Positions 24,333 through 32,253 of a stretch of DNA of 32,731 bases are shown here, piece by piece; position 1 is the stretch's first letter; every line of letters starts with the position of its first letter. A program made the translations under genes and the position numbers. The notes beneath the pieces are model-generated. The model made no database searches. It saw nothing but the letters and a program-made list of their open reading frames with translations, and was not told where the DNA came from. The stretch comes from Bradyrhizobium sp. (GTDB lineage: Bacteria; Pseudomonadota; Alphaproteobacteria; Rhizobiales; Xanthobacteraceae): positions 1 through 32,731 of the forward strand of contig NZ_JADGRI010000013.1 of the NCBI RefSeq assembly GCF_017881085.1, in the 5' to 3' direction.

Positions 24333-26171
24333 TTACTCGGCTGCTTTCTGTTGCATCGCCACCGGGCGCAACGGGGCAAATTCCTCCGCGGTCAGCGTCT
24401 CCCTCGCGATCAGGAGCGTCACGCCCGCGTCGAGATCGGCCCGGCGCTTCTCGAGGATGGCGCGCGCGGTGGCGCCGCCGGCCTCGATCAGGTCGCGTAC
24501 CGCCAGATCGATTTCACGCCCCGTCGCCTCGGCTGCGCTGACGACGGTGTCCTGCGCGGCCGCCAGAAAGGTTTGCGGCCGTGGCGCGTAGGTTCGCTGG
24601 CCGACTTTCGCGTCCATTCCGTATTTCGTCACCATCTCGATGGCGATCTCGGTCGCCCGCTGCAGGTCGTCGGCGGCCCCGGTCGATACATCGCCGTCGA
24701 AGATCATCTGCTCGGATGCGCGGCCTCCCATCAAGACCGCGATCCGGTTCTTCAGTTCGCTGACCGCGAGCAGGAAGCGGTCCTCGGTCGGACGCTGCAT
24801 GGTGTAGCCGAGCGCCCCGACGCCGCGGGGAATGATCGATACTTTCTGCACGGGATCGACGCCCGGCAGGTTGGCGGCGACGAGGGCATGGCCCATCTCG
24901 TGGTAGGCCACCCGCCGGCGCTCGTCCTTGCTGAGCACGCGGCTCTTCTTCTCGATGCCGGCCACGATCCGCTCGATCGCGACCGTGAAATCATCGAAGG
25001 ACACCTCATCGGCCTTGCGCCTGGTCGCGGCAATCGCCGCCTCGTTGATCAGGTTGGCGATATCGGCACCGGTGAAACCCGTGGTGAGGCCTGCGACCTT
25101 GTCGAGATCGACATCCTTGCCGACCCGAATCTTGCGGACATGCACCTTGAGGATGGCGACGCGGCCGCTCTTGTCGGGACGATCCACCAGCACCTGGCGG
25201 TCGAACCGGCCTGCCCGCAGGAGCGCCGGATCGAGGATTTCGGGACGGTTGGTGGCCGCGAGCAAGATGACGCCAGAACTGGGATCGAAACCGTCAAGCT
25301 CCGCGAGCAGCTGGTTCAGGGTCTGCTCCTTCTCGTCGTAGCCGCCGAACGCGCCGGGAGAACGGCTGCGCCCGAGCGCATCGAGCTCATCGATGAAGAT
25401 GATGCAGGGCGCCGCTTTGCGCGCCTGCTCGAAGAGATCGCGAACGCGCGCCGCGCCGACGCCGACGAACATCTCGACGAATTCGGAGCCGGAAATGGAA
25501 AAGAACGCGACCCCGGCCTCGCCGGCCACCGCGCGGGCGAGCAGGGTCTTGCCGGTGCCGGGCGGCCCGACCAGCAAAATCCCCTTGGGCACATGCGCGC
25601 CGAGCCGGCCGTAGCTCTGGGGATCCTTGAGAAACGACACCACTTCCTGCAGTTCGAATTTTGCTTCCTCGACGCCGGCCACGTCGGCAAAGGTGACCTT
25701 GGTATCCTTCTCGACATAGACCTTGGCCCGCGACTTGCCGATCGACATCAGCCCGCCAAAGCCCTGGCGATCCGCCAGCTTGCGCCCGAGGAACACCCAG
25801 ATCAGGTAGAACATCAGCGCCGGCACGATCCACGACAGGATCGTCTGGAACAGCCCGCCCGACGGCACCCCCGTGACCGTAACGCCCTTCGCCGCCAGCT
25901 TTTCGGCCAGCGCCGGATCGACCCGGGCGGTGACGAAGGCCGACTTCCCGCTCGGCAGCTTGTCCTTCAACTTGCCCTGGATCGTATCCTGCCCGACCGC
26001 GACCTCGGTGACCCCGCCCTTGGCGACGAGCTGCTCGAACTCGCTATAGGGAATAGTGTCGATGGTATTGTAGGTCGTGAACGCCCATTGCAGCAGCACC
26101 ATGCCGATGGCGGCGGCAAAGATAAAGCCGATGGTAACGGCCTGTTTTTGTGACGATGAATCCGATTCCAT
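24333..26171 (-). CDS. ftsH: ATP-dependent zinc metalloprotease FtsH (probably accessory copy)
   Basis: This 612-residue membrane AAA protease degrades damaged membrane and cytosolic proteins. It has two N-terminal membrane segments (12-30 and about 110-128) flanking a periplasmic domain, Walker A GPPGTGKT (202-209), Walker B IIFIDE (257-262), second-region-of-homology [19 protein letters not shown] (308-326) and the zinc motif HEMGH (424-428), where most FtsH have HEAGH. The C-terminus is short. Start ATG 26171 has GGAGAA upstream. It stands alone, without hflKC or tilS, behind a FixK-type box. I infer a stress-induced second FtsH beside the housekeeping one. Confidence 0.95.
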   Translation of the reverse strand: MESDSSSQKQAVTIGFIFAAAIGMVLLQWAFTTYNTIDTIPYSEFEQLVAKGGVTEVAVGQDTIQGKLKDKLPSGKSAFVTARVDPALAEKLAAKGVTVTGVPSGGLFQTILSWIVPALMFYLIWVFLGRKLADRQGFGGLMSIGKSRAKVYVEKDTKVTFADVAGVEEAKFELQEVVSFLKDPQSYGRLGAHVPKGILLVGPPGTGKTLLARAVAGEAGVAFFSISGSEFVEMFVGVGAARVRDLFEQARKAAPCIIFIDELDALGRSRSPGAFGGYDEKEQTLNQLLAELDGFDPSSGVILLAATNRPEILDPALLRAGRFDRQVLVDRPDKSGRVAILKVHVRKIRVGKDVDLDKVAGLTTGFTGADIANLINEAAIAATRRKADEVSFDDFTVAIERIVAGIEKKSRVLSKDERRRVAYHEMGHALVAANLPGVDPVQKVSIIPRGVGALGYTMQRPTEDRFLLAVSELKNRIAVLMGGRASEQMIFDGDVSTGAADDLQRATEIAIEMVTKYGMDAKVGQRTYAPRPQTFLAAAQDTVVSAAEATGREIDLAVRDLIEAGGATARAILEKRRADLDAGVTLLIARETLTAEEFAPLRPVAMQQKAAE

Positions 26172-26242
26172 TGCATTCTCCGGTTCAAATCGGAAGCCAC
26201 AAATGACAGCACGATCAAGCAGATATAGACGACGATTGAGGA

Positions 26243-26283
26243 ATTTTAGCAGCCCAGGTTCACGCCGGCTTGCTCTGGATCAA
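26243..26283 (-). promoter_or_regulatory. FixK-type box and -10 for ftsH
   Basis: TTGCTCTGGATCAA (26270-26283) fits the rhizobial FixK2 consensus TTG(A/C)-N6-(T/G)CAA. On the minus strand, TAAAAT (26248-26243) lies at -13 to -8 if transcription starts near 26235, which puts the box centre at -41.5. ftsH begins 64 bases further on. Box and -10 are independent matches at the expected distance. Confidence 0.7.
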
Positions 26284-26347
26284 TGAGCGGAGTTGGCGGT
26301 ACCGCGCGATCCCGGCTGACGCGGCGCTGCGGCCGGGTACGTGCAGA

Positions 26348-26361
26348 TTGATCCCGATCAA
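26348..26361 (+). promoter_or_regulatory. FixK/FNR box upstream of the unknown-protein/L,D-transpeptidase operon
   Basis: TTGATCCCGATCAA is a perfect TTGAT-N4-ATCAA anaerobox. A start near 26396 would put it at -41.5; the -10 region there (CATTTT, 26384-26389) is a weak match. The Shine-Dalgarno AAGGAG of the next gene follows at 26401. It is 64 bp from the ftsH box, so each divergent gene seems to have its own site. Confidence 0.75.
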
Positions 26362-26414
26362 CATTGGCGCCGCCGAAGGGTGCCATTTTTGATTTGCTTC
26401 AAGGAGCCGCGAGC

Positions 26415-26966
26415 ATGATTGGCATTACATTGACGACGGAGCAGATCCGGGCCGCGCCGCCCGAGGTCCGGCGTTGGATCGAGCGCGAGGTGATGGCCTC
26501 ATTCGGCCAGCCGTCCCAGCCGAAAGAGGAGCCCCATGGGGAGCATTTGGCGGTTTGCAGCGACAAGGAAGCTGAAGCCGTCCTGGCACAGATTCAGGGC
26601 GTGTTGCCTGTCGTCAACGTGTTCTTCGAGCTCGGCCGGCAGGGCGCGATCTTCGGCCAGCCTAACATCGAGGCGTTCCGGCTGCTCGACATCGCCCATC
26701 ACACCCGCCTGCCGGATGCGAACCAGGTGGTCGCCTGCCTCGACATCATCAACCAGGCCTTCAGCAACGCCTGCGGCGACGTGACCGCGAGATTCTGCGC
26801 GCTCGACCGCGAAGGCCATTGCTTCATCGCGCTGGAAACCCAACAGAACATTCTACGGCTTTGGCAAAAGATGATCGCCAGGCAGCAGCTTTCGCTTGAG
26901 GAGGATCCTGCTCCTCAGGCGGCACACGGGCAGCAGACCTTCGCTGACAAGGACGCGGCTGCCTGA
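26415..26966 (+). CDS. Unknown 183-residue protein
   Basis: Starts at ATG 26415 with AAGGAG about nine bases upstream; the frame is open to 26364, but the upstream part crosses the predicted promoter. The first 45 residues form a possible small helical module (TTEQIRAAPPEVRRWIEREVMASFG). The body is helical: DKEAEAVLAQIQGVLPVVNVFFELG, FRLLDIAHHTRLPDANQVVACLDIINQ and CFIALETQQNILRLWQKMI, ending in a polar Gln/Ala-rich tail. I recognise no domain. It has no membrane segment or signal. It is two bases upstream of the L,D-transpeptidase gene and behind a perfect FixK-type box. Confidence 0.75.
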   Translation: MIGITLTTEQIRAAPPEVRRWIEREVMASFGQPSQPKEEPHGEHLAVCSDKEAEAVLAQIQGVLPVVNVFFELGRQGAIFGQPNIEAFRLLDIAHHTRLPDANQVVACLDIINQAFSNACGDVTARFCALDREGHCFIALETQQNILRLWQKMIARQQLSLEEDPAPQAAHGQQTFADKDAAA

Positions 26967-26968
26967 TT

Positions 26969-27418
26969 GTGTATATCCGGAGTAAGCGAAGCAGCCGGTT
27001 TTGTCGGCTGCTTGTAGTGTGTGTCCTGGCCACCGGTTCGGCGATCGATGCCGCACAAGCGAGCATCGCCGTCCGAATCCAGCTTTCGCGGCAAACCATG
27101 AGTGTCGCGGTCGACGGCGCGAATCTCGCGACCTGGCCGGTATCGACGGCCAGACGCGGCTATCGGACGCCGGTCGGCAGCTTCACGCCCTATTCGCTGC
27201 AATGGATGCACTATTCCAGGCTCTACGATGATACGCCGATGCCGTATTCGATCTTCTTTCGCGGCGGCTACGCCATCCATGGCACCACTGAACTCCGCAA
27301 CCTCGGACGCCCGGTTTCCCATGGCTGCGTCAGATTGAGCCCCGACAATGCAAGAACGCTGTTCGAACTGGTGCAGAGCCACGGACGGCAGAACACGACG
27401 ATCGAGATCGTCCGGTAA
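26969..27418 (+). CDS. L,D-transpeptidase (YkuD domain), exported
   Basis: This 149-residue protein has an N-terminal signal (RSKR, then FCRLLVVCVLATG, cleavage after AAQA near 31) and a compact YkuD catalytic domain: TARRGYRTPVGSF, YAIHG (His104) and GRPVSHGCVRLS (His118, nucleophile Cys120, Arg122). Such enzymes make 3-3 peptidoglycan crosslinks or anchor proteins to the wall; copies this short lack a LysM domain. The start GTG 26969 is two bases after the preceding stop and has no good ribosome site, so translation is probably coupled; a GTG near 27017 is an alternative but would cut the signal peptide. It is second in a FixK-box operon. Confidence 0.9.
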   Translation: MYIRSKRSSRFCRLLVVCVLATGSAIDAAQASIAVRIQLSRQTMSVAVDGANLATWPVSTARRGYRTPVGSFTPYSLQWMHYSRLYDDTPMPYSIFFRGGYAIHGTTELRNLGRPVSHGCVRLSPDNARTLFELVQSHGRQNTTIEIVR

Positions 27419-27447
27419 CGATCGAGTTGAGTGACGCTCGAGATCGT
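27418..27447. terminator. Possible bidirectional terminator hairpin
   Basis: ACGATCGAG (27418-27426) can pair with CTC-GA-GATCGT (27437-27447) with a two-base bulge and ten-base loop. It lies between the convergent L,D-transpeptidase and nicotinate phosphoribosyltransferase genes, where a terminator is expected. There is no T-run on either side, so it is weak as an intrinsic terminator. Confidence 0.3.
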
Positions 27448-27465
27448 CGAATGGCGGAAAGGTAA

Positions 27466-28824
27466 TCAGTCCGCGACGTCATGCGCCGCGGTGCGACGAT
27501 CGACCTGCTCCGCAAGCGCTATCAATCCCGCCGCCACGATGACCGGGAATCTTGCTGCCTCCTCATCCAGGCGGCGCAATGGCTCGGGCAACTGGGCAAG
27601 CCCGCGCGCCGCCTTGTTCCGGATATCGTCCAGCGTCGGCGGCGCGCCGAGGCGCTGGCCGTTGCGCATGACAGGGATCAGCAGCGCTTCGCCCGTATGC
27701 CGATCGTCCTGAAGCGAAAGCACGTCGCCGGCCATCCGTCCGTCGTTTCCAAAGCTGCGCCAGACCTGCTTGCGGCCCGGCCAAGTGGCCTTTCCGGCGG
27801 ATCGCTTGCGCCGCGCTATTCCGGCATATTCCTGCAGCTTGTAGGCACAATCGAGTGCCGGCACGTCGGACGACGTGGTCAGGCTGGTGCCGACGCCGAA
27901 ACCGTCGATCGGGGCATTCGCATCCATCATCCCCGCAAGCTCGTCTTCGTCGAGCCCGCCGCTTGCGAAGATTGTCACATCCTGCAAACCCCCATCGTCC
28001 AAGATGCGCCGGACATGCTTCGACAACATGATCAGGTCACCGCTGTCGAGACGGACCGCGCGCACGATAATTCCCGCTTCTTTCAAGCGAGGCGCCAGCC
28101 TGACGACTTTTCGCGCCGCGGCTTCGGTGTCGTAGGTGTCGATCAGCAAGACCAGATGGTCGGGCCGCGAATGGGCAAATGCCGAAAAGGCTGATGTTTC
28201 GTCGTCGTGCGCCTGGATGAAGGAGTGGGCCATCGTTCCGAAGATCGGAATTCCGAATTCCTTCTGCGCAAGAACCGTCGCCGTTCCGGCAAATCCCGCC
28301 AGATAGCTGGCGCGCGCGGCCATCAGCCCGGCCTCGGCGCCATGCGCCCGTCGCAACCCGAAATCGACCAGCTGCTTGCGTGGTGCCACAAGAACCATTC
28401 GCGCCGCCTTGGAGGCGATCAGAGATTGAAAGTGAAGGATGTTGATGAGTCGGGATTCGACCAGTTGCGCCTGCGGAAGCGGCGCGATCACCCGGATGAT
28501 CGGTTCGTTCTCGAAGAAGACAGTGCCTTCGGGCATGGCATCGACATCACCGGTAAAGCGCAGGCGCGCGAGGTAGTCGACGAAACCGTTCGAGAACCGT
28601 TTGCTGTGCCGCAGCCAATCGATCTCTTCGTTGGAGAATTTCAGGTTCTCGAGAAAGTCGAGCGCCTGCTCGAGCCCTGCGGCCATCAGGAAGTGCCTGC
28701 GCCCCGGAAGCCGGCGCACGAAGAACTCGAACACGGCCGTTTCCATCTGGCCATGGTCCAGGTAGGCCTGGAGCATGTTCAATTGATACAAATCGGTCAG
28801 CAGAGGGCTTGTCGCAGGATACAT
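27466..28824 (-). CDS. pncB: Nicotinate phosphoribosyltransferase
   Basis: This enzyme joins nicotinate and PRPP, with ATP, to make nicotinate mononucleotide in NAD salvage. It starts TSPLLTDLYQLNMLQAYL, the usual NAPRTase opening, and has FVRRLPGRRHFLMAAGLEQ, the histidine region DFGLRRAHGAEAGLMAAR, GTMAHSFIQAHDDE, RLDSGDLIMLSKHVR, FASGGLDEDEL and GFGVGTSLTTS for phosphate binding. At 452 residues it is full length. ATG 28824 fits family N-termini; ATG 28848 or TTG 28851 would add eight or nine residues. It is divergent from the DUF3775 gene with a FixK-type box in the gap. A PRPP synthetase lies 3.4 kb away in the same island. Confidence 0.93.
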   Translation of the reverse strand: MYPATSPLLTDLYQLNMLQAYLDHGQMETAVFEFFVRRLPGRRHFLMAAGLEQALDFLENLKFSNEEIDWLRHSKRFSNGFVDYLARLRFTGDVDAMPEGTVFFENEPIIRVIAPLPQAQLVESRLINILHFQSLIASKAARMVLVAPRKQLVDFGLRRAHGAEAGLMAARASYLAGFAGTATVLAQKEFGIPIFGTMAHSFIQAHDDETSAFSAFAHSRPDHLVLLIDTYDTEAAARKVVRLAPRLKEAGIIVRAVRLDSGDLIMLSKHVRRILDDGGLQDVTIFASGGLDEDELAGMMDANAPIDGFGVGTSLTTSSDVPALDCAYKLQEYAGIARRKRSAGKATWPGRKQVWRSFGNDGRMAGDVLSLQDDRHTGEALLIPVMRNGQRLGAPPTLDDIRNKAARGLAQLPEPLRRLDEEAARFPVIVAAGLIALAEQVDRRTAAHDVAD

Positions 28825-28951
28825 GTGGCCAATCCCGTGAGGCGGCATCAAACGCCGGGTTGCCGGCTTTATCCTTGCGGAGGGACAATCCGGGCAGTCT
28901 TACCTGCCGTATCGAAGCGCTACATTACCGCATCGCCGAATTCCCGGCCGA

Positions 28952-28965
28952 TTGATCTCGCTCAA
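28952..28965. promoter_or_regulatory. FixK-type box shared by pncB and the DUF3775 gene
   Basis: TTGATCTCGCTCAA matches TTGA-N6-TCAA. Rightward, CATAAA (28988-28993) is at -12 to -7 of a start near 29000, 27 bases before the DUF3775 ATG. Leftward, TAATGT (28927-28922) is two bases from the ideal -10 place for a start near 28917, about 70-95 bases before pncB. One symmetric site thus could drive both directions. Confidence 0.72.
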
Positions 28966-29026
28966 GCCCCGGCCGGGCAAGAAGGCTCATAAAGCTTCGG
29001 TCATTTGAAGTTTCGTGAGGCGTGTG

Positions 29027-29443
29027 ATGGCCGAACTCCCAACCCTGTCAATCTCGCCGGAAAAAGCATACTTCATCGTCGCGAAAGCCCGCCAGTTCGA
29101 CGCCAAAGACGGCGTCACCGATCCGGATTCGGGCTCCAATTCCAGCGACGATGGCATGCGCTCGGTGCTGGAAGACCTTCCCGACGATCCGGTCCGCGCT
29201 GAACTGGTGAGCTTCATCCACGACCTGAACGACGACGAGCAGATCGATCTCGTTGCCCTCACCTGGCTCGGACGCGGCGACGGCGATATCGAAAATTGGG
29301 ACGAACTTCGGGCCGAGGCCGCCCGCGCACACAATAAGCGAACCGCCACCTATCTGTTGGGAATGCCGATGCTGGCCGATCACCTGGAGGAAGCACTGTC
29401 GAAATTCGGCCATTCAGCGGAAGAATTCGAGGACATGCCCTGA
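29027..29443 (+). CDS. DUF3775 protein
   Basis: This 138-residue acidic protein matches DUF3775: LSISPEKAYFIVAKARQFD, DPDSGSNSSDDGMRSVLED, FIHDLNDDEQIDLVALTWLGRGD and YLLGMPMLADHLEEALSKFG. It appears helical and cytosolic. The function of the family is unknown. ATG 29027 follows GTGAGG by six bases and is preferred to GTG 29015. It is the first gene after a FixK-type box and is followed by the ChaB-like gene 30 bp on. Confidence 0.85.
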   Translation: MAELPTLSISPEKAYFIVAKARQFDAKDGVTDPDSGSNSSDDGMRSVLEDLPDDPVRAELVSFIHDLNDDEQIDLVALTWLGRGDGDIENWDELRAEAARAHNKRTATYLLGMPMLADHLEEALSKFGHSAEEFEDMP

Positions 29444-29473
29444 TCGGCAACCCTCACCGCCCGGGGAAGACCC

Positions 29474-29683
29474 ATGCCGTACCGCACCAATTCCGATCTT
29501 CCTGCATCGGTCCGCGACCACCTTCCGCCCCACGCGCAGGACATCTATCGCGCGGCCTTCAACCATGCCTTCGCGGCGCACGCCGGCGACATCAGGCAAG
29601 AAGAAGCCGCTCACCGCATCGCCTGGGCCGCCGTCAAGCGATCCTATGTCAAGGACGGCGACCATTGGGTGCCGATCGGATAA
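29474..29683 (+). CDS. ChaB-like protein
   Basis: This 69-residue protein reads MPYRTNSDLPASVRDHLPPH, then AQDIYRAAFNHAFAAH and RIAWAAVKRSYVKDGDHWV, the ChaB pattern (PxxxxLPxxVxxxLPxxAQxIYxxAFNxA...AxxxAWxxVKxxY). ChaB is linked to cation transport regulation in E. coli, but the activity is not established and many copies occur without ChaA. Start ATG 29474 has GGGGAAG upstream. It is likely co-transcribed with the DUF3775 gene and ends 4 bp from the convergent phosphoribosyltransferase gene. Confidence 0.88.
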   Translation: MPYRTNSDLPASVRDHLPPHAQDIYRAAFNHAFAAHAGDIRQEEAAHRIAWAAVKRSYVKDGDHWVPIG

Positions 29684-29687
29684 AGAC

Positions 29688-30353
29688 TCAGCTGATCGAA
29701 GTCGTGCCCTTGATCGGAAACCGCCGGAGGATCGCCATGACCTCCTCATCGCTGACCTGCTGGAAGTCACGATAGAAGCACCCGATCGCCAAGAATGGGT
29801 CTGGCGTCTCCAGGCAGATCAGGGCATCGACTTCCCCACGCAATTCCGCGACCGTTTCGCGCGGAGCGACGGGAACGGCGAGCACCAATTCCTTCGGCTT
29901 CTGCTTGCGGATGGCCTGCAATGCCGCCCTTGTCGTCGTCCCGGTCGCGATGCCGTCGTCAACGACGATCACCACCCTGCCCGCGATCTCCGCCCGGGGC
30001 CGGTCTCCGATATAGAGCTTGCGACGGCGTTCGATCTCGGCGCGCTCTTTCTCGCATACCTCGTCGAATTCGCTTGCCGTGGTGCCCGAAACCCGCAGCA
30101 CTTCCTCGTTGCGGACGACGATCGGCGCAAGGCCATCCACCACGGCTCCCATCGCGAGTTCCGGTTGAAACGGCACCCCGATCTTGCGAACCAGGATCAG
30201 ATCAAGGGGCGCATCGAGCGTCGCGGCAACCTCGGCGGCGACGGGAACGCCGCCGCGCGGCAAGGCGAGCACAACTGCGTGCCGGCCCTTATACTCCGCG
30301 AGCGCCTTGGCTAGTCTATGGCCCGCATCCGCCCTGTCCCGAAATTCCGTCAT
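29688..30353 (-). CDS. Phosphoribosyltransferase-domain protein
   Basis: This 221-residue type I PRTase-fold protein begins FRDRADAGHRLAKALAEY, has VLALPRGGVPVAAEVA (28-41) and the PRPP loop VVIVVDDGIATGTTTRAAL (127-145). It belongs to the stand-alone group that often occurs with dienelactone hydrolase-like or esterase genes, whose substrate is unknown. It overlaps the upstream hydrolase gene by four bases (ATGA), so both are co-translated. The acidic pair VDD (131-133) for PRPP binding is intact. Confidence 0.88.
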   Translation of the reverse strand: MTEFRDRADAGHRLAKALAEYKGRHAVVLALPRGGVPVAAEVAATLDAPLDLILVRKIGVPFQPELAMGAVVDGLAPIVVRNEEVLRVSGTTASEFDEVCEKERAEIERRRKLYIGDRPRAEIAGRVVIVVDDGIATGTTTRAALQAIRKQKPKELVLAVPVAPRETVAELRGEVDALICLETPDPFLAIGCFYRDFQQVSDEEVMAILRRFPIKGTTSIS

Positions 30354-31057
30354 CGACGTGCATCCGCTTTCGAAAGCCGATCGCCGGCCAGACGGCTTTC
30401 GAACCAGTCTGCGGCGAGTTCGATGACGCAGTCCAATGCGCCGGCTTCTTCAAAGAGATGCGTGGCTCCCGGAACGATTTCGATCGTCTTTTCACCCTTG
30501 AGGCGTTCCAGGGCCCATTGGTTGAGCTCGATCACGCCAAAATCGGCACCGCCCACGATCAAAAGCGTCGGGACCTTGACATGGGCCAGCGCGTCACCGG
30601 CGAGATCAGGCCGACCGCCACGCGAAACCACGGCGCCGATGCGATCACCTAGTTCGCTTGCGGCGACAAGAGCCGCCGCCGCGCCCGTACTGGCCCCGAA
30701 CAATCCGACCGGCAGATTGCCGACGTCCGGCTCGTCCATCGCCCAGCGCACCGCCTGGGTCAGCCGTTGAGCCAGAAGCTTGATGTCGAACACATTCCTG
30801 CGATCGGCCTCCTCCTCGGGCAGCAAGAGGTCAAACAATAATGTCGCGATTCCCCTGTGATTGAAAGCTTCAGCGACCCGGTTATTCCTTGGGCTGAACC
30901 GGCTCGATCCACTGCCATGCGCGAAGATCACCATGGCGCGGGCGCCTTCCGGACGGTTCAGGGTGCCGGCCAGATTGAGCGGCGGGATCAGTATCTCCCG
31001 CGATGGGATAGCCGCCTTCTTCTTGCCTTTACCGTTGGCCCGGGAAACCTGTGGCAT
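30350..31057 (-). CDS. Dienelactone hydrolase-like alpha/beta hydrolase
   Basis: This 235-residue alpha/beta hydrolase has an oxyanion-side motif FAHGSGSSRFSPRNN (45-59), nucleophile Ser123 in GLFGASTGAAAAL, probable acid Asp172 (VGGADFGV) and His200 (PGATHLFEE). The N-terminus is basic (GKGKKKAA). ATG 31057 is chosen over TTG 31084 because GGAGGA precedes it and the TTG version would cross the predicted transcription start near 31078. In family neighbours such hydrolases are paired with PRTase genes; here they overlap by four bases. Substrate unknown. Confidence 0.87.
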   Translation of the reverse strand: MPQVSRANGKGKKKAAIPSREILIPPLNLAGTLNRPEGARAMVIFAHGSGSSRFSPRNNRVAEAFNHRGIATLLFDLLLPEEEADRRNVFDIKLLAQRLTQAVRWAMDEPDVGNLPVGLFGASTGAAAALVAASELGDRIGAVVSRGGRPDLAGDALAHVKVPTLLIVGGADFGVIELNQWALERLKGEKTIEIVPGATHLFEEAGALDCVIELAADWFESRLAGDRLSKADARR

Positions 31058-31084
31058 GGGCCGGTTCCTCCATCTGACAGCCAA

Positions 31085-31153
31085 ACGCTACCCCTTGGAG
31101 CTGGAACCCGTCTTGATCAGCGTCAAACCGAAGCGGCTGGCGCCGGCTAGTTT
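31085..31153. promoter_or_regulatory. Divergent promoter pair sharing one FixK-type box
   Basis: TTGATCAGCGTCAA (31113-31126) fits TTGA-N6-TCAA, centre 31119.5. Leftward, TAGCGT (31090-31085) lies exactly at -12 to -7 of a start at 31078, 21 bases before the hydrolase ATG. Rightward, TAGTTT (31148-31153) lies at -13 to -8 of a start at about 31161, which is the kinase ATG itself (31160). The two -10 elements and one box make a symmetric divergent promoter. Confidence 0.78.
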
Positions 31154-31159
31154 ATTTTA

Positions 31160-32239
31160 ATGGAGCCATCGCAAACGCTGCCGCAGTCCGGCGGCCAGGA
31201 CGCGCCTACCCTCGCCGACAAAGTGCGGTTTCTGAGCTGCCCGGCAACGCATGTATGCGCGCCTGAACAAATGGCCGTACGCGAGACCCATATGTCCTGG
31301 GTCTTCATGGCGGGCGAACGCGTCTACAAGCTCAAGAAGCCCGTTCGCTTCGCCTATCTCGATTTTTCGACCCTGGACCGGCGCGCGGCTGCCTGCCGCG
31401 CGGAATATCTGCTTAACCGCCGGCTCGCTCCGGATGTCTATTTGGGCGTGGTGCCGCTGACCGCTTCGACATCGGGTCTGGCGATCGGCGGTGACAGGCC
31501 TGTCGTGGATTGGCTGGTGGTGATGCGCCGGCTCCAGGAGAATGAGACGCTTGAAGCGGCTTTGCACGGAGGCTGGCTGAAACCGTCGCAGGTTGACCGG
31601 CTCGCCGCGACGCTAAAGGCATTCTACGCGCATGCGCCGCGAGTCCTGCTTGAGCCAGCGCATTATCTGGTCGGATGGCAGGACGCACTGGCCGCCAACT
31701 GCCGCGTGCTGTTCAACGCCCGCTTCGGCCTTCCGCAAGGCGCTGTGGAACGGATCGCCCAGGTTCAGCGCCGGTTTGTCCAAAAACGCTCCGCCCTGCT
31801 GCTTGAGAGGATTCACAAGCGACGGTTCGTCGATGCCCATGGCGACCTCCGCCCCGAGCACATCTGGCTGCGAGAGCCTTTGACCATCATCGACTGCCTG
31901 GAATTCGACGCCACACTGCGGGCGCTCGATCCGCTCGATGAAATTGCCTTCCTGCATCTGGAATGCGAGCGCCTTGGCGGCCTGCCAGCTGCCGAGCAGA
32001 TCCGGCGGCGCCTGGCGCACGCCCTGGACGACGATGCCAGAAGCGGGCTTTTTCTGTTCTATCGCAGCCATCGGGCGATGCTGCGGGCGCGGCTGTCGAT
32101 CGCGCATCTGCTCGACGCAAATCCGCGAACGCCGGAAAAATGGCCCCGCCTCGCCCGGGTCTATCTCACATTTGCCGCAGCCGACGCCGTGCGCCTCGAA
32201 CGCATTCTCGGCAGCCGTGGAAAGGCAAAGCAGCGCTAA
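31160..32239 (+). CDS. APH-family predicted kinase (COG2187-like)
   Basis: This 359-residue protein is an aminoglycoside phosphotransferase-like kinase. It has the N-terminal RETHMSWVFMAGERVYKLKKPV (41-62; Lys58 or Lys60 likely binds ATP), a catalytic loop HGDLRPEHI (227-235) and the metal-binding IIDCLEFD (243-250). The related COG2187 proteins often carry a C-terminal P-loop kinase; this one ends at the APH domain. The ATG at 31160 has no ribosome site but falls on the predicted transcription start, so the message may be leaderless. Homology covers most of the N-terminus, supporting this start. The natural substrate is unknown; antibiotic resistance is not implied. Confidence 0.85.
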   Translation: MEPSQTLPQSGGQDAPTLADKVRFLSCPATHVCAPEQMAVRETHMSWVFMAGERVYKLKKPVRFAYLDFSTLDRRAAACRAEYLLNRRLAPDVYLGVVPLTASTSGLAIGGDRPVVDWLVVMRRLQENETLEAALHGGWLKPSQVDRLAATLKAFYAHAPRVLLEPAHYLVGWQDALAANCRVLFNARFGLPQGAVERIAQVQRRFVQKRSALLLERIHKRRFVDAHGDLRPEHIWLREPLTIIDCLEFDATLRALDPLDEIAFLHLECERLGGLPAAEQIRRRLAHALDDDARSGLFLFYRSHRAMLRARLSIAHLLDANPRTPEKWPRLARVYLTFAAADAVRLERILGSRGKAKQR

Positions 32240-32253
32240 ATCTCAAGCTGTTT

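Noticed and set aside
24351..26153. 600-codon open frame antisense to ftsH
   Set aside because: Mirror of FtsH codons; no recognisable domain, and FtsH motifs on the other strand are complete.
31160..32239. Aminoglycoside resistance phosphotransferase
   Set aside because: It matches the COG2187 housekeeping-type kinases, not clinical APH enzymes, and has no mobile element nearby.
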